Both the position numbers and the translations under genes were made by a program. 64,000 nucleotides of DNA from Trichobilharzia regenti. Its lineage: Eukaryota; Platyhelminthes; Trematoda; Strigeidida; Schistosomatidae. Shown here in pieces: positions 34,865 to 47,682 of the stretch (its first letter is position 1; each line of letters begins with the position of its first letter). The notes beneath the pieces were generated by a model. It searched no databases. It worked only from the letters and a program-made list of their open reading frames with translations, and was not told where the DNA came from. The DNA is taken from contig CALYDD020000374.1 in the NCBI GenBank assembly GCA_944472135.2, positions 50,248 to 114,247 of the forward strand. The letters run 5' to 3'.

Positions 34865-35759
34865 GGCTTTAATTCGACTTGACTTTCCTAGGATTTACGA
34901 ACCAATAAAACTAACTGGATTCGTTTATTGCTTAAATACCTGAGGTTTTCCAATATAGGCATAAGGGTGTCTGTTGTCCAGAGTGAGAAAGGACTCGTTA
35001 TTTATTTTACATTTCAACAATCACGTCGCTGCTCAGACTATTCTCAAAGTGTATTGCATTATTAGAACAACGAGGTATATTTGATAAGGAAATTGTAGAA
35101 TAGAGAAAAAGTGATTCAACTAAATGTAAATTATACAATTAAACAAATATGTAATTCTTGAGTTTATTGAAGAGTTTTTCTCCAGAAATAAGGTATGATG
35201 GCTATCCTCGAAGGTTCATGATAGAATTTCTTGGAATCTTGCATCACCACAATGCAATGTCATGTAATCCAGCATAGTGTATTGATGAAAGCCATTTCGC
35301 AAAATAAAAATTAATTTCGATTGGGTGTGATAAGCGCTCTGACTGTTGAATTATCAAATGAATAACCAGTTCATTTTCTATCCAAACAAAACACACGAAT
35401 GTGAATAAAACATTCATACTTTTTATGGATAAAACAACAGATCTCATTTTTGATCTTTGATATTTCGGTTCCTTTGAAGATGATTCCCTCATTTTGAACT
35501 TTGTCTGAAGAAGTTAGTTATTTTATTTGAATATAATTGAACAGTTTGCAGGCACTTGAATCAAACCACAAAGTAATGTAAAACAAAGACGTTAAGATGA
35601 GGAGCAGAAGTCAATTATTTATAACATCCACTTGATGAATATGGTATCTCAGTGTATGCAAATTACTGAAAAAATTATAATTAGAGCTTTAATCTGAACA
35701 GTTCGTTTATACTGAATTTTCGGAGTATTTGTACTTACTACTCACTCGGGATTTTTAAG

Positions 35760-36130
35760 TCAAAAGTAGCCTGCTGTATATTATTCGATAGAATAGGGTT
35801 ATGTTGGAAACCTGAACAAATACTCGACTATTTTGTCCATTCAAAACGTCTCCAAGCGTTTGATTGAAGCCATTAAAGATTGAACGTGTACACAGACGTT
35901 TCTTAAATCACACAGTTAGACGGTTGCAGCAAGTTGGAATCAAGTAGCTGTGACACATTATGCTCTAAGGAGGTTTAGGTGACCCAATTATTTAGACGCG
36001 TCGTTCTTTGATAAGGTGAAATACGTTGATCCTTGACTGAACATAATGAATATTTATTTGACTGTAAAGACTTTTGAACACCTACCCATTGTGTTTGAAA
36101 GATATGGCTCCTACAGAAGAACGGGAATAT
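35760..36130 (+). repeat. Distal flank of unit 2
   Basis: Matches 3,146-3,530 in the same orientation (GAATAGGGTTATGTTGGAAA and the following 350 bp). No gene is seen in it. Confidence 0.65.
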
Positions 36131-39100
36131 ACATTACACCATTGAATGCGTATCCATTTGTCCATTCAATTGTGGAGTGGAGAATTTAGTTAATTAACAC
36201 AAACGTGACATATTTTCTTCTGTATATTTGTAATGAATCAGTCTCAGTTTCGTTTTAAGAAGAATAGATATGCAGTTCAATATCTTTTTGTTTTATATGA
36301 GACATGAATTTAAATATAACTTGCACTGAATCGTTATGCGGCCTGGAATATATCTATGAGCTGAATTGTGTAAACGCTATTTAACTCTTTCGGTTGGTGT
36401 CTGATTGAGAGATATGATAGTAGAATTTTTAAAATTTCATAATGGTCGTTGTATGGTGAACCGACTGTAGAGATATAACGTCACACATTTTATATCATGC
36501 AGATGAGATACTTCAAGGAGGTGTTTACAGACCACTTCCAGCCACCTATTTTGTTCTATCTTACTCTAAAATATGTTTCTTGGTCTCGTTTGTGCGTAAA
36601 ATGAAACAGAATGCGTTCAGCTTATAACTTACATCAGTCATAAACATTACTAAACCTTTCAATGTAAAACTAGCCCGATTCTATATACAAATTTTATAAC
36701 CTATGATCTATTTTGATACAGTGTTCCCTCTTGCAAACGAAGGTGTCTCAGGTGTCTAGCTTTAGTGCTGAATGATTTTCTTTTCGGAAATCGTTCGAAA
36801 ATGGTATCACTTAATAGTTACTTGAATAATTTATTTCCGTGAATTATTTTTTCGTATAATCATCTGTTCGTCGAACATTATCTGTGAATGAGATTCGCGA
36901 AGTGTACTGATAAATAACAAACTTCCCCAGGAGGAAACGTGAGGTAGCGGTCTTTCAAACTGAATTCGCGATTGGAATTTCACTCTGTCTTAGGTGAAAT
37001 ATCCCTTCTGTTTTACTTGGTCACACCCTTTTTCTAGCCGTTCTCTGTCCCGTAATTCATACATTTGCGTTTTTACTACTTTGAATTTTATCAGTAGTTC
37101 AATAACAACCACTAAATTATGGTGCACTTTCGAATGCCTTCACTACACAACTGATCACTAGATTTCGATTAATTCCACTCATTCTTACATGATTCTGTCA
37201 CTTGAGTCTGATACTTTTACGCGTTCACACAGATTTCATTTACATTTTCAAATTTCTGTTTTTCTGATATCCGGTAGAATAGTTGATATAGTCTGCTGAA
37301 ATTTCACAATTCTGTTATTCACTATTCCGGTGGAGAATATATGGAATGCACACATGGATGAAACGGACACAGATTCAAGTGCAGATCTGAAATTGATCAC
37401 TAACCTAGCACGGACCTTATAAAGCTGCAGAATATTGGTTGGAATCTACTAATGACTTAGCTTTCAAATATAACTTTGACTATCATCACCATCATTAAAA
37501 GAACGATTTCTGCAGTAGGATTATTTTTATTTCTGGTCAAATGTCACTCGACTTTACAGATGACGAACCCCTTGTCTGAATGACGGTGACTTGCCACTTT
37601 GTCGTTCAGCAAAGTTGTTACAAATATAATTAATGACATTTACGACCAGCGGATGACAGTAGAGAGAATTCAGCTCTTCATATACTTCTAGACAAATTAA
37701 ACTAATCTCAGTAGGTGGTGAGTTATTCTTGTCAAATTTCATACGTTTGGAACTAAGACCTAAATGCCTGAATACTTCTCAGATTCCACAGTCATTCATA
37801 TAGGATATTATGTAAAATTTGATACCGTAGATAGAAAACTTACAGGGAAATTCCGCAGCAGTTGTAGAGGAATATTTATGAATAAAATAACTTGATAACA
37901 TTGTATTGTATGCAGATAGTTGTGTGTTAACGGAACGCCAAGGTGTTCATCTTAATTGACACCTAACGAAGTTATTTTCAAATGGAATTAACATACAAAT
38001 TTCTCTTCCTTAGCCTTCAGTGATTTGCGAAGTGATAGGTGTTTTCGATTTAAAATGTTCTTTGGATCACCACATGCGAGCTAACAGTTTTGTCTCACAT
38101 AGTGTAATCAATAATTTCGGTTCGCTTGCGTAAAAATTCCCATAAACCTGAGATTAATGCGGTTATTTTATATTTTGTTAGTGTAGAATATTGACGTCTT
38201 CACTGAAATCCTTCATGAGCACACATACAGACATTATTTATCACATACATGAGGCTTATATCAAGGTAAGCTACAGGTTTGACAAAATCGACTGTGAAAT
38301 CACTAATGATAGCTGTGTGCCATGCCAAATCCAAATGAACTGCCTGAAAATTTCTTCCCAAGCCTATCTTCACATTGACGCAGGCACTTCCTATCCTCGG
38401 TTTTCTTTGGGACATCTAGAGAGTAAAGCCATCCTCTACATTAGTACTGCCTAAACGGTATGTTGAATTCACAGGAACCGCACTTCGGAGATATTCAGGA
38501 TTTTATTAGGAAATTCAATACAGTTTGAAATATTCTTTATCACGCAATATCCTGACGAATTCAAAGTTGATTCAATATGACTTCCAGCAGCCCAATAACG
38601 TTAAGGCTGACTGCTACATTATCGTAGAAAATGTGATCATATGTCATCTCCAGTGCACTGAATTTTCAAAACTTTCATTGAATTTAGATTATGCAGTTCA
38701 GTGACCACAGTAGAAACTTCAAATATTGCTCCTTGCTCGTGATGTTACCTAACGGTTTCCACAGCTTACATAAAATCAATATATTCTTCACATATACTGA
38801 GCAATAGTTTCCTGTTTCATTACGAGGAATATTTGTTGTCAGCCTTTCTTTTTTGGATGACTTCCGATTTACACAAAAGTCTGCAGTAGATTGACGAATG
38901 CCTGATCCTCACTTTCACAGCAGAGAATTAAAGAGCCAGTCGAAATCCAACTCCTATCTTTCCAAGAGTGTAAATCGATATCACCGAGAAGTATTTAATC
39001 AATCATTATTTTCATCACCGGCATTAGAAGTCGAAGCCATTTGACAATCAGGTTCGACTTGAGCAAACTTGGCCACATAATGTACACAATTCATGAAGTA

Positions 39101-40045
39101 GAATGAAAAACGTCTCTCTATTCTCTGCTCGAAACGTCATCAGTTAATATTGTTGTATAAAACTTTGTTTTAACAAATAAAATCTTATCCATACTGGAGT
39201 TCTGCTAGATAAGCATGAGAATTCTCTGCTACTTGAAATGATTTCAGTTTTTTCATGAAGTCTAAATGGAAACTACTGACGTATATATTGGAGTGCTTCA
39301 TCTATGAACACATTTAGTTGATTATATCTGTGATATCCTTGAGGTTTTCATCAGCCTCGATCTGCCACAGTCATGTGTATCACATTGGGAGGATCATACC
39401 TGACAGTTGTATACGACACCAGGTAGAATCCGAGAGCATAGGAAGTGTATTTCCCAGCTTATCTTTACATCCGCTTAGGCAGGTGACACTGTTTTTGTCA
39501 AATCTGAAACAATTCATTGCTATCCTTGGTTAAGTGACAAAACATTCAAGTACACTTTATTAATTTTCGTGAAATTAAAATGGTGATTTCACAATTGAAA
39601 CACATTACTATTTTGTTACTGGCTGTTCGCTTGATAACGAGTAATTATTAATTATGACATATTCTTTTGTATCACATTTACAATGTAACCAGTTAACAAG
39701 CTACAATACTTAGCACCATGTCCAATAGTCAAGTGATGTTAGGGTATTTTGGATGTAATAAACGGAAATACCTAGATGGGTTACTAGCAGATCGTCTATG
39801 ACCCTGTAGAGCGAAATAAATACATGGAGAATAACCCCTGATGTTTGCATCTTTTTGTTGCACCAAGTAAAGGTGGACTATTTGACATTGAGAACGAGCT
39901 AGTTATGTACATTCATTCATTATATTGTTTATAATAAAGTTTTAATAATAACTCTCTGAAATGTTTATTAGTGATTGAATTACTGTTTTCCTTTATACGT
40001 ATGTATCCATAGGTTCAGGAAAAGGAAGCCAATGGTCTTCATCTT
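36130..40045. other. Intergenic stretch without a recognised gene
   Basis: No long open frame, retroelement motif or unit copy was recognised, apart from half of a foldback near 39,130-39,195 (AAACGTCATCAGTTAATATT, then AAAATCTTATCCATACTGG). Two short stretches near 38,350 and 39,445 resemble each other weakly (TTCCCAAGCCTATCTTCACA and TTCCCAGCTTATCTTTACAT), perhaps an old local duplication. Confidence 0.45.
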
Positions 40046-40049
40046 CCTC

Positions 40050-41146
40050 ACCAGATGTTAACACGTGGATTAACACCACCTCCGTTGAAACGATCACCTG
40101 CAGCCAGATAAACAACGTGCAAGCCAACTATCAATCCACAAAGTATGTGTTGTTCATTTCAAAATGTGAATCCTCTATCACCTAAAATAGCTTGAAAAAT
40201 GATTGCGATTTCCTGAAAGTGAAAGACAATCATGTGAACGTTCACTGATATACTGACAGTGTCCAGTATATTATCAATCTGTTTAAATTTATTTAAATTA
40301 TGAGTATCTTTCAAGAGAATGAGAAATGAAATCAATAATTTAGTTCAAGCTGTATAAAATACAATTCTAATTTACTTGCTACGTTTATTATTTCTGTTGC
40401 TGCTTAGGTGAAGTAGTTTTCCCTTCATAGCATACTTGAATATGCAGGCCTCTCAATATCAGCTGACAGAAGAAATATCGACAATGACAGTTTGTCTCTC
40501 CACCACTTTCTTCGCTTAACAAACAATCCTCACAATGTTCTGTTGTGTATTACCTATTTTAAGCATATCATCCGAAATTCTGATAGATAAGTAACCTTGT
40601 GCGTCTTGAACATAGTGTCAACATTAAGCTTTGATCACTTTAACTCTGATTCAAACACAATATATTGCTGGACTTGTCACCCAAATGACTTCGCCTATTA
40701 GCGTCATTCTTCTTCGAAGTGAGGAGTCTTCCCTACTTCGAAGCTTCGTATGGATTGGGTTGCTATTTTACTAGGTAGGCTGCTGATGTCAATCCTAAAC
40801 TATCTTATTTCCTACTGCTGTCAGTGGCTGGTACATGACAATAGCGACTATTGAACATCAGAAGTGGGAGAAGCTTAGATGGAATCACCTCTTCCACTTT
40901 CACAATATGAAAATTACACAATACAATACATCAAGAAATAAACCATAGTTCATAAAGTTTATCATACGCGGTCATCAGCAACAGTCAATTCTCATCAAAA
41001 ACAACTCACAGGTCATCTAATCACTTACGTCATACTTTCCGAAATGAATGAACAGGAAGAATACTAGACAAAAAACTATTTCCAAGATGAAAGTCACCAG
41101 AATCAGCTTCCCAAAGCTCCTAAGCATAGGATGCTCATCAACTTCA
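40050..41146 (-). pseudogene. TMBIM-like gene fragment, decayed inverted copy
   Basis: On the minus strand, a partial large exon (41,029-41,146) reads MLRSFGKLILVTFILEIVFC and ends GKYD before a GTAAGT donor. It is followed about 0.8 kb later by a last exon beginning at 40,212 after a CTTTCAG acceptor: EIAIIFQAILGDRGFTF, then an in-frame stop and decayed sequence to about 40,050. Conservation of the phase-0 junction and of both acceptor and donor supports the gene model in the other copies. Upstream it is cut off at the SINE near 41,150. This copy is more diverged than any other. Confidence 0.65.
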
Positions 41147-41149
41147 CGT

Positions 41150-41330
41150 GTGTTCCGGAGTTCGATCCCCAATTCATGCTCTTTTTAAATCTCTTTAAGA
41201 CTGGTAAAGAGGGAAGTTTAGGCATGAGGCTAGCAACCCCATCCCATAAACGTAAACACCACTGCCCTCGAAACTCCATAGCTGTGGCTTGAAGTCCTAT
41301 GTTGCACTGGGAATTAAAAAGAAATTAAAA
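41150..41330 (+). mobile_element. SINE, 5'-truncated head
   Basis: B-box-like GGAGTTCGATCCCC near 41,158, then the body GGCATGAGGCTAGCAACCCC and CTTGAAGTCCTATGTTGCAC, ending in an A-rich tail (AAAAAGAAATTAAAAAATG). Same family as the SINE at 9,285. It abuts and truncates the inverted gene fragment to its left. Confidence 0.75.
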
Positions 41331-41783
41331 AATGTCCTAGGTGCAACATATGTACTTACCAAGACATCCCCATTTCGTCCTGTTCTCAGCAGTTCTCTTT
41401 TGCTGGCTTTACGATTGTCCACCAACTTCCATCTCATACTGACACGACCTCGTCCACTGTATACAGTTTTCACTTGAAACACAACTGACTCCCGTTTTGT
41501 CACACAGTGTGACAATCAAGAGAAAAATGATTTTCAGGACAAGGATATTCCATTTATTCCGAAATAAATAGAGAGTGAGAAAGAAGTTCCGTTATATGGT
41601 AATGACACAAATGACGATCAAGCCTGACATTCTTGATTTCATTGTTGAACTAAACAGAACACATAAAATATGATAGCTGGATAGGGAGCATCTATTAGGA
41701 TTCTTCACAATCTCTGCGTGATTACCACATAAGAAAACAAGCAGAACACCGAATATGGTCAAATCGAATGAAACAAGATCAAA

Positions 41784-43027
41784 AAAGGAAGACGAAATTA
41801 GCAGTATGAAATGATATCATCCTATTTCACAGGTTCTCATCAGCTGCAGACTACCTGAAATCACAATGGTTTCATAGATGATAATAACATACTTTAATGT
41901 TCGAGTGGTGGTAGAAAAGAGATACTATAAAATTTACGCATCTAAATGAAAGCATTACAGTGTTTTTAGTTTAAGATTTCATCATCAATTTAGACGCTTT
42001 GTTCACCAAACAGGGTTGAAGAAGAATTAGTTTTCGTCGAGAAATGCCTAAGCGAAAATGGATACCCTAAGGGATTTATACAGAAGTACAGCAGAGAAAA
42101 AGATGAGAAAGAAAAGCATCCAACTGTAGAAAAGAAAAAAGTGTTTATTTGTCTACCATACAAAGGAGATGCAGTGTCACAAAATATTGACCAAAGACTG
42201 AAAGGTGCAATAAAAAGAAGTTTCCCGGCAGCAAAACTCATAATATTATACAGCACCACTCCTTCTTTAATCCACTCAAAACTGGATAAATACCCTACTG
42301 ATGTCACCTCCAACCGCGTTTTTCAATTCACGTGCACTTTCGGGAGCAAGTACATTGGAAGGACAAAAAGAAGGGCTTCTATCCGGTTTTCTGAACATAT
42401 TCCCAAAAACCTGTGCCTGAAAGGAAGCATATATTCCCAGAGTGCAATTACCAGACACATTGTTGATACCGGACATCTCGTAGAGATTTCTAAGTCCTTC
42501 AAAAAATTAAATTGACAAAGAACAGCAAATTTACCACGATTTGCCGAAGCAATCGCAATCAAAAGACTTAAACCAGACTTATGCATACAGAAAGAGAGTG
42601 TGATTAACCTCTCACTCCCTTGGTAACAGAATTTTGATTTTGATTAGTCAATTTATTCAGTGTACTCAACTCACTGAACAAATCTTAATCTCATAAACTG
42701 TAACAGCTTTTGTTTTTTTAGAGTTGCTATGTGAACTTACAAGCTAACACTGTTCTGTTAATCAATTTTTTCTGTTTTCTCTCTTACCCCTCCCCCTCTC
42801 TTCACCTATAAAAGCGTTTAAATTGATGATGAAATCTTAAACTAAAAACACCGTAATGCTTTCATTTAGATGCGTAAATTTTATAGTATCTCTTTTCTAC
42901 CACCACTCGAACATTAAAGTATGTTATTATCATCTATGAAACCATTGTGATTTCAGGTAGTCTGCAGCTGATGAGAACCTGTGAAATAGAATGATATCAT
43001 TTTATACTGCAAATTTCGTCTTCCTTT
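41784..43027 (+). mobile_element. Penelope-like element PLE-3 remnant between 217-bp inverted repeats
   Basis: Inverted arms at 41,784-42,000 and 42,811-43,027 (paired coordinates sum to 84,811) are about 95 percent identical by eye. Between them lies 810 bp holding the C-terminal part of a PLE with the GIY-YIG nuclease. Penelope elements are known to be flanked by inverted or direct terminal repeats, so this may be a 5'-truncated copy joined to an inverted terminal copy. It interrupts the upstream flank of unit 3; the unit 2 counterpart (19,791-20,190) lacks it. Confidence 0.8.
41994..42626 (+). pseudogene. PLE-3 C-terminal region with GIY-YIG endonuclease
   Basis: The frame is open from 41,994. 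It includes ENGYPKGFIQKYSREKDEK, then the linker DQRLKGAIKRSFPAAKLI, then the nuclease core (FQFTCTFGSKYIGRTKRR and SIRFSEHIP) and the conserved TRHIVDTGHLVEI. One in-frame TGA at 42,513-42,515 precedes the expected tail (PRFAEAIAIKRLKPDLCIQK, then SLPW and a TAA at 42,624-42,626). Apart from that stop the nuclease region is intact. RT is absent. The sequence is distinct from PLE-1 and PLE-2, giving a third lineage. Confidence 0.85.
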
Positions 43028-44524
43028 CTTTATCGAAATTTATCAAGGGAACAAAATGTATGAAACAAGATCAACTGATAATAAATTTAAAAAGAAATGA
43101 AAATAAAAAGACGTAAATTTATCTTAGTGCAAGAATCGTCTAAAATATTAAATGGTTAATGCGTGTTTTGTCAGTCTAAACCACAGAAACTGATGTGATT
43201 AAAACATTCACATTATTCAAGAATAAATTAACGAATCTTATTTGCAGCCTTTGATTCTCCGCCTTCTTCAAAGACGATTTTCTAAATTCGTACTTTGTCC
43301 TAAGGCGTTGTCCGCCTTCTCTGTTTGAGCGAACTATGTGAATACGAACAAACTGAAGATAAAGGTAAAGTAGAATCAAAGCTTTATGAAGAAGGACAAA
43401 AGTCAGTTCTTTGTAACATCCACTTGAGAAACGTGGTAATCAATTGAATGGGAATTAGTGTAAACACTAAGTGCTGAAAAACATTATTTAATAGCAATAA
43501 TTTATTCTGAATAAAATGTCTATAAAAAAAAGACATTTTCAGAGTATTTTTACTTACTACTTATACAGAATTTTCAAGTGAAATCGCGTTCTGTTGTATA
43601 TCCTTTGAAACATTTGGAAGAAACTACCAGTTTAAGAGATTAGTTAAGCTCAAGATCTAACAACAGGGCGTTGCATAAAATGTTTTAGATCCTGGGTGGT
43701 GATCAGATAGTTTGCGATAACCTACGCTTCGAATTCTGCATATTGTCCAGAATAAAGCTGCTGTTATCATCATGCAGTTAAGTGGGAGAATATTGTGCCT
43801 CAGTAGTGTTACTCCACTTTACTCTCGTTTCTGTTGCCAGTTTCATCTGGCTGCATAAATTTTAAATTCCAGTTATTTTCCATTAACAGCTTCTTTTACT
43901 GTTTCGAACAGGATCTTGTAGATTCCTTACGCTGGGTAGAGAGGGATCTGAGTCTGTTTGTCCTTCGTTTTTCGGTGTTGCATCCAATAGACTGAATTTT
44001 CGATTTCTTGAGATTACTAGGTGCTTTCATCAAGTGCGAGTAGAATATCACTTTCTTGTTCTTCGAGGCCATTTCATCCCACTTCACAAGAGCCCTTGAT
44101 GCCGATGACAGCAATATCCACACTGTGCTCGTGATTGCCATCCGGATGACGGAAGTTGATTATTGGATCAGCATTTAACTTCAAAAATAGCCGGTTTCTT
44201 CTCCTCTTCTCTGTCTTATTATCTAATTTTCCTCTGCAATCTGAGCAGCCTAAACTGCTTCAAACACTCTGTGGACATCTCAAATCCACATAGTCAATTT
44301 TATTTTCGTCGAAAATGGGTAAACTACTTGCTTGATGTGATTTAAGCTAGAATTAGACGGCACACTCTAGAATTCAGTGTTCCAACCAATGGAAGTGCTT
44401 GGAATTTTCGCCACTAACGGTGACGTTTCACGTCAAGTAGATAGACTCATGTCCACCTTTCAGCCTTTTGCACACTTATGACAGGCGAATAAACGTGGTC
44501 CAAGAATGCGTGTCTGGGAGCTGC

Positions 44525-44575
44525 ACTCAGGACTCCTCCGTGGTTGACAAGCATTCTACCACTGAACCAACAACA
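44525..44575 (-). repeat. tRNA-like head of an old retroposon, unit 3
   Basis: On the minus strand, TGGTTCAGTGGTAGAATGC is a good A-box, followed by a degenerate B-box (GAGTGCAGCTCCC). The body that follows, down to about 43,880, is shared with the other units. It is not a functional tRNA gene because no acceptor stem pairs. Confidence 0.45.
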
Positions 44576-46032
44576 CTCAAGGTTTTCATCTAATGTACGC
44601 CACTGGAATATGAATGAAATAGAGGAGCAGAAGTCTGAACAAAAGCAGATAGTTTTGAACGAGACGACAACAAAAGTCTAGTGATGTTCCACTCAAATAC
44701 TGAGGTTATTTATATAGTCTAGCTCTCAAAAGTCCCGAAACACTACTCGATGAAGAACTGAAATACATAACACAGACATCTGAATTTTTCAAGAATTCTT
44801 CTGAATTTCGCATGATTACTATTTAAGAATGAAATCATGCAATGAGATCTGCCAATGAAAGGTAACTTCAAAATAGTTAAAAATGTTAGTTGAATATGCT
44901 AGAAAAGAATGTTTACAAGGAACAAGTGGGACAATCCAATCAAGAAACTGCTGTCGAATAAACATGCACAGAACACACTTTAAGGAGAACGTTGGGTGAC
45001 ATCGTACGCTAGACCGTCTAATATAACCCAAACAGTCGGCAACCGATGTGAAAACGAGGAGATCATAAGAGGAGGAGACAAGAGCCTGTGGTGTCAGTTC
45101 AGATTTTAATTAACTGTAACCCGATGGTTAGACAGGGTCAGTCTTTGCTGTTATCTTGATCACTCTGAATCTGAGAATACGTAGACTTCATTACTTTTAA
45201 ACTGTGCGTCTCCCACGAGGTATCATAGATAATGTAGTGTATGAATTATCTGTCTAGCTCAAACACAAAATGCGTAAATCAGCCACTCATCGAAGTCACA
45301 TATGTGAATATATATGCAGCTAACACCTGCCAAATCACTAGCTGCGTACTACATATTCAATCACAAAATCAATTAGGTTCAACACTCAGGCAAAATGTCT
45401 ATGGCCTCCTTGATTCGAGGAAACCATTCTCTTCCATTTCACTTTGATCTAACAGATTCTGACATCATTCACTTCATCATCTCGTTATGTGACTTTCCAG
45501 TTCAACTGACTCATTACAAACGGATTTTCACTTATCAGTTCTTATAATAATATGAAGGTTGCAGATGCACGGTGATGAAAGTAGAATCCTGATATAAGTG
45601 AATAGCGAATCTATGAGTCTGCAAACAGACGCTTTAATGTAGAATTTGAATTCTGTATGTAGCCTATTTCTCGTTTGGTCCGTTTTTCAATTCAAAAATT
45701 AGAACAGAGATTATTTCTACACAAACATTAAAACTAGTTATTCTTGCTACACTCAGTTCTAATCACTTAGTTCGCCTTTCGATTGTCTACAACAGAATAT
45801 TTCTTCTCATGTAATGTTCCATTTCTCACACTGTTCGTTGACTAGCATCTTTACTGGGAACCCTACGGAGTCACAGATTCGCATTGATGAGGAATTTCCA
45901 AGTACAGTGAAGCAACTACTTGGTGGCAGAGAGTGCTCAGTGGCTCTCCGATTGCCATAAATCCATCGTATTTTAATTCTTTTCTGTTTATCTGTTAAGA
46001 GTAGATCTCTTGAATTGCGAAGATTAACTAAC

Positions 46033-47682
46033 AGATTAAACAATGGGCGGATCGCTTCAAAGGACTCTTGAAACAACCACCAACTACAACCCGTCCAGAA
46101 ATACCAACAACAGCACGTACACAACTGCAAGTTGACACCAATCACACAACGAGAGCTGAAGTCTTGAATGCAATCAAGCTTCTGATAGCTGGAAAAGCAG
46201 CTGGACTAGAACGAATACTCCCTCAAGCACTAAAAGCGGACCCAGAGACTACGGCAGACATGCTGCCTCCATGATTGCAAAAGGTTTGGAAGGAGGGAAA
46301 AAGATGCCTACTGACAGGAGGAAAGGTTATCTCGTGAAACTACCAAGGAAGGCCGAATTAGGCCCCACTCTGCAAGAACTGGCGAGGAATCATGCTGAAT
46401 CGCATCATCCTGGAAAGAATAAAGGAATCACTGGATACAGATCTCCTACCAGGACAAGTTGGATTCAGGAAAGGCAAATCATGTACTGACCAAATTGCAA
46501 CTCTACTCATCATCATCGAACAAAGCGTGGAATGGCAATCAAACCTCTATCTCAACTTTATAGACTTTGAGAAGGCCTTTGAAAGTGTTGACTGCGAAGT
46601 AATTTGGAAACTACTCGAGTACTACGGCGTACTCCAAATATTCATCAACCTTATTCAACAGCTGTACGACAACGGAACATGTCAAGTGATCCACAGCGGA
46701 AAACTCAGCGAGACGTTTGCTGTAAACACTGGAGTCAGACAAGGGTGCTTACTATCACCAATGATATTCCAAACTGTGCCAGGACTGACTGGATTACGCA
46801 TGAGGCAGTGGGAAACGAGAAGACAGGATTACCCTGGACCGACGTGAAGAACCTAGAAGACCTGGATTTCGTGGATGATTTATGTTTGATGTCACACACA
46901 ATCGAAGACTTACTAGCGAAAACCGACAAACTGGTCGAAGAAGCAGCCGGCGAAGACAGGACTCCAGGTAAACATAGACAAGACGGAGGTTATGAAAATA
47001 ACCAACCAACAACAGCAACAGCATCCAACGTCAATCGCCATCAACGGGAGGGATTTGAAAGAGGTTACTTCATTCACTTATCTGAGGAGCATTTCCTCAG
47101 CTAGAGGAGGAACGGACGAGGATGTGAAATTGAGAATTGGGAAGCCGAGAAACACATTCATCAACCTGAAACCAATCTGGAAATCTTCATCACTCAGCAT
47201 CGACAACAAAATTCAGTCGGATTTTCAATACAAACGTAAAGTCAGTCAGTTCTCCAATACGGGTCAGAAACTTGACTAGTCACAAAGAATATTTCCAACA
47301 GCCAGTTGCAGACTCTTATCAACAACTGTCTTCACTCTCTACTGAAGATCCGATGGCCTGAAAGAGTCACCGACAAGAAAATATGGGAACAAACAAAACC
47401 AAAACCAATCGCCCAACAAATATGCAGGAGAAAGTGGATTGGATGGATTGGACACTTGCTGAGGAGGCCGCTGGGTGACATCGCGCGTCAGACCATTTCT
47501 CAAGTGGAACCTGAAAGAGAAGCGGCAAGTGAGAATTTTAAGGGTGACATGGAGGAGATCGCGTGAAGAGGAGTTGAAACAGTGTGGAATTACATGGATG
47601 CAGGTGAAAAACACAGTAGAAGACAGAAGCAAGTGGTGCTCCATGTTCCACTAGGAACCCAAGGGAACAATAATAATGATAA
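46033..47682 (+). mobile_element. 5'-truncated RTE-type retrotransposon
   Basis: Begins in the linker before RT (QPPTTTRPEIPTTARTQLQV) and runs through RT to the C-terminus. Visible motifs are NFIDFEKAFESVDCEVIWK, GVRQGCLLSPMIF, FVDDLCLMSH (FADD in the other copy) and WIGWIGHLLRRPL. At least three frame changes break it. It ends in AACAATAATAATGATAATAA. Flanking repeats ATTAACTAAC (46,023) and TAAACTAAC (47,683) mark the insertion; the empty site is in unit 2 near 23,021. A 5' truncation is typical of target-primed reverse transcription. Confidence 0.85.

Larger units (their letters stand above)
20190..35800 (+). repeat. Amplicon unit 2
   Basis: About 15.6 kb collinear with unit 3 (43,185-63,372) once the two RTE insertions there are removed. 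It contains, in order, the tRNA-like retroposon, the TMBIM-like exons, a 137-bp module (single copy) and the RTE relic. Its start (near 20,510) and end (near 35,697) resemble each other, as expected at joints of a tandem array. Divergence from unit 3 is substantial, about 15-20 percent in sampled noncoding stretches. Confidence 0.85.
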
